The notes beneath the pieces are model-generated. The model had not been told where the DNA came from. It did no database searches and was given only the letters and a program-made list of their open reading frames with translations. The position numbers and the translations under genes are program-made. From Pseudobdellovibrionaceae bacterium (GTDB taxonomy: Bacteria; Bdellovibrionota; Bdellovibrionia; Bdellovibrionales; UBA1609): DNA of 64,000 nucleotides. Numbering within the stretch: the stretch's first letter is position 1; the number at the start of each line of letters is the position of its first letter. This document shows, piece by piece, positions 60,509 to 64,000 of this stretch. The DNA lies in contig JAMLIO010000003.1 in assembly GCA_023954155.1 (NCBI GenBank), positions 1-64,000 of the forward strand. The letters are read 5' to 3'.

Positions 60509-61489
60509 TTATTGTATAAAAATAATGCCGCTAATATAGTTTAAACTTTTAAAATCAGAGACAAAAACATCTGTATCACTGGGAAGCTCATACCCCAAAT
60601 TGAATATGTCCAAAAGTCGATTTTTTTGTGCCAGTTTTATAACGTAACTCTCTACATTTAATTTTTTATCATATTGGTTTTGATAGAGGTCTTGCAATTT
60701 TTGAACTTGAGACTTAAGAAGTCCTTCCTTACTCAACTGCAGGGCCACGTGCAAAGCGCCTGCATACACAATCACTTTATCATTGGGATTGCGTTCTAAA
60801 TGCAAAGCGATCTGACTGGCCATTGTATCATCACGTACAACAATATTTTGTAGAAGGTCAGAGTTTTGTACTCCTTCTCTTTGATCAATGCCTATAATTT
60901 TTATTTTATTTTTCTTCGCAGATTTTAGTATTTCAGCATATCCATCTTGGCTATAAGTCCAATGGGCATTCAGCACAGATAAAATCTCTTCTAGGCTGAT
61001 CTTATCATTAAAAAAGTCATCTAAATCTTTCTGCGCTGAAAAGGGAAACATCTCCATGGCTAAAATACGAAAACCTTCAGAGGCTAATAGGTCTAACATC
61101 CCAGCCAATTCTTTTTGCACAGGTATATCTATGTGTCTTTCACCAAAATAAAGAACTTGTGTGTCTTCATTCCAAAATCTCTGCCTCTTGACCTTAGCCC
61201 AGTCCGAAGCCTGCGCCTCAAGCGTACTACAGACAAAGTCTCTTTTGGCCTGTTCGTAAGATACAGACGTAGTGGTCACACCACGGTCGGAATCTAAACA
61301 CTGCGGAATCATTCTTTGGGCTTGGGATTTAGAAGGTAGGGACTCGATATTTTCTAAAAGTAAATATTCGTAATCCATGGGGTACAAGATGTGTGTCGGC
61401 GCAAGAGGCAAAGCCCATGCGTTAGGAATTATCCATCCTAGGAAAATCATCGTTTGAATGACAAGAGCAAAACACGTTTTGGTCTTCAT
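60509..61489 (-). CDS. ChaN/DUF399-like secreted protein
   Basis: A 326-residue protein with a signal peptide. The family pattern is GERHIDIPVQKELAGMLDLL, LAMEMFPFSAQKDLDDFF, IIGIDQREG, and VIVYAGALHVALQL, as in ChaN-like heme-binding lipoproteins and the wider EreA/TIKI fold. It is convergent with the BtuB-like gene, 13 bases apart. Heme binding or hydrolase activity is uncertain. Confidence 0.7.
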   Translation of the reverse strand: MKTKTCFALVIQTMIFLGWIIPNAWALPLAPTHILYPMDYEYLLLENIESLPSKSQAQRMIPQCLDSDRGVTTTSVSYEQAKRDFVCSTLEAQASDWAKVKRQRFWNEDTQVLYFGERHIDIPVQKELAGMLDLLASEGFRILAMEMFPFSAQKDLDDFFNDKISLEEILSVLNAHWTYSQDGYAEILKSAKKNKIKIIGIDQREGVQNSDLLQNIVVRDDTMASQIALHLERNPNDKVIVYAGALHVALQLSKEGLLKSQVQKLQDLYQNQYDKKLNVESYVIKLAQKNRLLDIFNLGYELPSDTDVFVSDFKSLNYISGIIFIQ

Positions 61490-61675
61490 ACTTACCCAAG
61501 TCTGCTTTTACAAAAACAATATGGGCCCACACAATCAAAGTGTTTCTATCTAAGGCATAAGATTTAGTAATGCGTATAGAAAAAAGACGTAAAAAATCAG
61601 CTCAAATCAAGGCTTTGTACCAATCCTGCCTCATCCAAAAACTTCCTAGAAAAATAACAACTTTTATAATATTCT

Positions 61676-62500
61676 ATGGGAATGAAAAAAATTACACTCT
61701 ATAAATCTTCTCTCTTATGTCTTTTTTCACTGATGATCTTCTCTTTACCCCTTACCTATGCCAACGCATTGGGGGGTAAAAAACCCACTCCCACAAAAAG
61801 TGCCATATCTCCCAAAGATCATACCGTAAAAACCTTGCCTGAAGGATCAAAACTGGCTCTCACGCCTCAAAGTTCTTTTTATAAAACCTATATCACTTGG
61901 CGTGATAAACTCACTCTTGATCCTCAAGTGTGGGATAAGGTTTTTTTATTTTTAGATAAAAATCATGAAAAATTAGATCCCAAAGAAGTGTGTTTGGCCA
62001 CTGACAATAAAAGCAATCGCGAAAAGATCAGAAATCTGAACTGTCTTGTGATTGTGGACTACACGAAAAGTAAAATGGAAAAGCGTTTGCACCTCGTAGA
62101 TCTTAAAGACAATAAAGTGCACAGCGTTTACACAGCTCATGGCAAAGGTTCAAATATTGATGGAAACGAGATTGATCTTACAGCCAGCAGATTTTCCAAC
62201 ACCTCTGGTTCACTGCAAACTTCTTTAGGGTTTTACCTGTCCGCAGAACCTTACAACAGTTACAAAGACACCTTTGGCCCAGGCCCTCAAAACGGTATCA
62301 AACTGGATGGAATCAGCTGCACCAATAACAATGCTCGTAAAAGATATATTGTTATGCACACCGCTAAATATGTTCCCGAAGAGGTCACCGACGAGAAGTC
62401 CATTGGCTACAGTGAAGGCTGCATCACTTTCACCTCAGCGCAAAAGTCTCTGATGCACAAGTGCATGCACGGAGCTTTGGTATACGCTCATGGGAATTAA
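61676..62500 (+). CDS. Secreted L,D-transpeptidase-like (YkuD-2) protein
   Basis: A 274-residue protein with a signal peptide. The domain is of the murein L,D-transpeptidase catalytic family: YTAHGKGSN, SLGFYLSAEPY, GPGPQNGIKLDG, YIVMHTAKYV with a catalytic-like His, and GYSEGCITF with the nucleophile Cys. It is distinct from the large transpeptidase at 5639-7624. The ATG at 61676 is used; an ATG six bases later is also possible and no strong ribosome site is visible. Confidence 0.85.
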   Translation: MGMKKITLYKSSLLCLFSLMIFSLPLTYANALGGKKPTPTKSAISPKDHTVKTLPEGSKLALTPQSSFYKTYITWRDKLTLDPQVWDKVFLFLDKNHEKLDPKEVCLATDNKSNREKIRNLNCLVIVDYTKSKMEKRLHLVDLKDNKVHSVYTAHGKGSNIDGNEIDLTASRFSNTSGSLQTSLGFYLSAEPYNSYKDTFGPGPQNGIKLDGISCTNNNARKRYIVMHTAKYVPEEVTDEKSIGYSEGCITFTSAQKSLMHKCMHGALVYAHGN

Positions 62501-62504
62501 AAAA

Positions 62505-62523
62505 GGCGAACTTCAAGTTCGCC
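62505..62523 (-). terminator. Rho-independent terminator of the response-regulator gene
   Basis: GGCGAACT and AGTTCGCC form an 8-bp stem with a 3-base loop; on the minus strand it is followed by TTTTTT. It lies 35 bases after the stop of the sigma-54 regulator gene and directly after the L,D-transpeptidase stop. Confidence 0.8.
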
Positions 62524-62558
62524 CCTTCCTTCTGCTTTTATAAGCTTCTCTCTTAAAA

Positions 62559-63989
62559 CTATACTGCTTCCTCTTCTCCGTCCTCATGATCTAGGTCGTC
62601 TAAGATATCACTCAAGTTATGCTTTTTGGCTCTGTAGCGCATAGATCTAAATGTGATATTTAAAAGTTTAGCGGCACGTTTTTTAACCCCACCAGCTGTG
62701 TGCATGGCTTTGATTAAAAGTTCTTTTTCAATCTGATCAATGATCTTATCTAAAAATATACCCTCTTCTGTCACTTCGATTTCATGTGTGGACGCCAATT
62801 TACGGCCTTCTGAAGTTTGAACAAAGGGCGGTAAGCTTTCTGGTAAAATGGATGTTCCTGACTCTAAAGCAATAGTGCGCTCAATGATATTTTCCAATTC
62901 ACGCACGTTACCAGGGTAAGCATAAGACTTTAAAATCGACATAGCTTCTGCACTTATACCTTGAATGCTCTTACCTAGTCTGTCGTTATACTTTCTTAAA
63001 AAGTGATTAGCTAAAACAGGGATGTCACTCACGCGACTTCTTAATGGAGGAGACTCAATATTGATCACATTCAAACGATAATAAAGGTCTTGTCTAAATG
63101 TTCCTTCATTGACCATTTGCTGTAAGTCTCTGTTGGTGGCCGCAATAATACGAACATCAATTCTTTGATCTTCAGTAGCACCCACTCTACGAATCACTCT
63201 TTCTTGTAAAGCTCTTAAAAGTTTAACCTGGATACTTAATGGCAACTCCCCGATTTCATCTAAGAACAGAGTTCCACCATTGGCCACTTCAAACAGACCT
63301 TCTTTATCTGTCACAGCCCCTGTAAATGAACCTTTCTTGTGACCAAACATCTCTGATTCCATTAAGTTTTCAGGAATGGCACCACAGTTGACTGTAACAA
63401 AGGGTTTGTTTTTGAATTCCCCATTATAGTGGATCGCCTTAGCGATCATCTCTTTACCCGTACCACTTTCCCCTGTGATCAGTACGTTTGAAGGAGTAGA
63501 CGCCACACGTTTAATCATATCAAAGATGTGGTGCATCTCACCCGTGTTCCCAACTAGGTTTTGAAAATTATATTCGCGATTTAATTCTTTCTTTAAAGTT
63601 TTGTTTTCTTTCTCTAAAGATAAGCTTCTTAAAGCATTTGCAATATTGATACGAACTTCATCAATCTTAAAGGGTTTAGTGATATAGTCGTAGGCACCAA
63701 TTTTCATAGCTTCAACCGCAGATTCTGTAGTTCCAAAGGCAGTGATCATCATAAAGATAGTTTGAGGGTAATGATCTTTTACATATTTCAAAAGTTCCAT
63801 ACCTGTCATTTCTGGCATTTGGAAATCTGAAATTACTAAATCAAAAGACTTTTTCTCTAAAATATCTTTGGCTACTCTGCCGTTTTCGGCACAAGTCACA
63901 GAATAACCTTCTTTTTTTAGCATGATCTCAAGAAACTCTCTGATAGACTCTTCATCATCAACTACTAAAATTCTGTGCTTTAAAGACAT
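62559..63989 (-). CDS. Sigma-54-dependent response regulator (NtrC/PilR type)
   Basis: A 476-residue activator with an N-terminal receiver (phosphoacceptor Asp55 in LVISDFQMPEM), a central AAA+ domain (GESGTGKE Walker A, GSFTGA sigma-54 contact with Ser in place of the usual Ala, TLFLDEIGELPL) and a C-terminal Fis-type HTH (KRAAKLLNITFRSMRYRAKK). It activates sigma-54 promoters on phosphorylation by a kinase presumably encoded upstream, beyond the window. The layout resembles PilR/ZraR. Confidence 0.95.
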   Translation of the reverse strand: MSLKHRILVVDDEESIREFLEIMLKKEGYSVTCAENGRVAKDILEKKSFDLVISDFQMPEMTGMELLKYVKDHYPQTIFMMITAFGTTESAVEAMKIGAYDYITKPFKIDEVRINIANALRSLSLEKENKTLKKELNREYNFQNLVGNTGEMHHIFDMIKRVASTPSNVLITGESGTGKEMIAKAIHYNGEFKNKPFVTVNCGAIPENLMESEMFGHKKGSFTGAVTDKEGLFEVANGGTLFLDEIGELPLSIQVKLLRALQERVIRRVGATEDQRIDVRIIAATNRDLQQMVNEGTFRQDLYYRLNVINIESPPLRSRVSDIPVLANHFLRKYNDRLGKSIQGISAEAMSILKSYAYPGNVRELENIIERTIALESGTSILPESLPPFVQTSEGRKLASTHEIEVTEEGIFLDKIIDQIEKELLIKAMHTAGGVKKRAAKLLNITFRSMRYRAKKHNLSDILDDLDHEDGEEEAV

Positions 63990-64000
63990 TATGTTACTCC

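Overview
The window reads as chromosome of a Gram-negative, AT-leaning bacterium, most likely a member of the Bdellovibrionota (Bdellovibrio-like). This is an inference from gene content: an aerobic B-type heme-copper oxidase operon with unusual partners, a SpoVG homologue beside a tRNA-Gln, many small lipoproteins, two L,D-transpeptidases, and a periplasmic copper-delivery cluster. No rRNA or CRISPR array is present; one tRNA was found.

Layout. 1-12 kb is an envelope and copper block: a DegP/HtrA protease; a copper-delivery operon (PCu(A)C chaperone with an Ala-Asn hexanucleotide repeat, SCO, YtkA/FixH-like protein) facing a second YtkA-like lipoprotein, an outer-membrane protein and a CBS protein; a large L,D-transpeptidase; a fluoride-type CLC; and a CueR/CopA pair with a textbook CueR promoter. 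spoVG and tRNA-Gln(TTG) follow.

12.55-27.27 kb is a genomic island inserted at the 3' end of tRNA-Gln. A 33-bp perfect direct repeat bounds it, and a partial third copy at 16152 divides it in two. The left part (3.6 kb, no integrase) carries a Schlafen/AlbA_2 protein and an Xre/MbcA/ParS-type antitoxin with an unrecognised partner. The right part carries a candidate defence system (DNA methyltransferase, ParB-like protein, SNF2 helicase, DUF3883 nuclease-like protein, MORC/MutL-like GHKL ATPase, divergent HTH controller), an AbiE toxin-antitoxin pair, a nuclease lipoprotein, an excisionase-like protein and a tyrosine integrase.

27.3-36.5 kb is a light-response cluster: photolyase, DUF1365, FAD oxidoreductase and a B12-binding MerR (CarH/LitR-like) regulator, facing a lipocalin fusion, an unknown secreted protein, DUF2878, an SDR and a TIGR01777 epimerase. 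Between photolyase and DUF1365 lies a deletion scar with remnants of two genes. 36.5-41.2 kb is a scarred region with IS3 and DUF4325 debris, an exported two-domain CbiX-like lipoprotein and secreted proteins of unknown role.

41.3-49.0 kb is a seven-gene minus-strand oxidase operon: small subunit, COX2, COX1, a membrane-fused SCO, a cytochrome b/ferredoxin/FlpD-like fusion, a second subunit-I-like protein lacking the CuB His pair, and heme A synthase. 49.3-64 kb holds small membrane proteins, a periplasmic trehalase, a Liv-type amino-acid ABC operon, a rhomboid protease overlapping a BtuB-like receptor, a ChaN-like protein, a second L,D-transpeptidase and a sigma-54 response regulator. Copper handling, heme-copper respiration and B12 (receptor, CbiX-like protein, B12 photosensor) recur as themes. 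The best candidate for an undescribed system is the 16.3-22.9 kb operon; the cytochrome b/ferredoxin fusion and the CuB-less oxidase paralogue come next.
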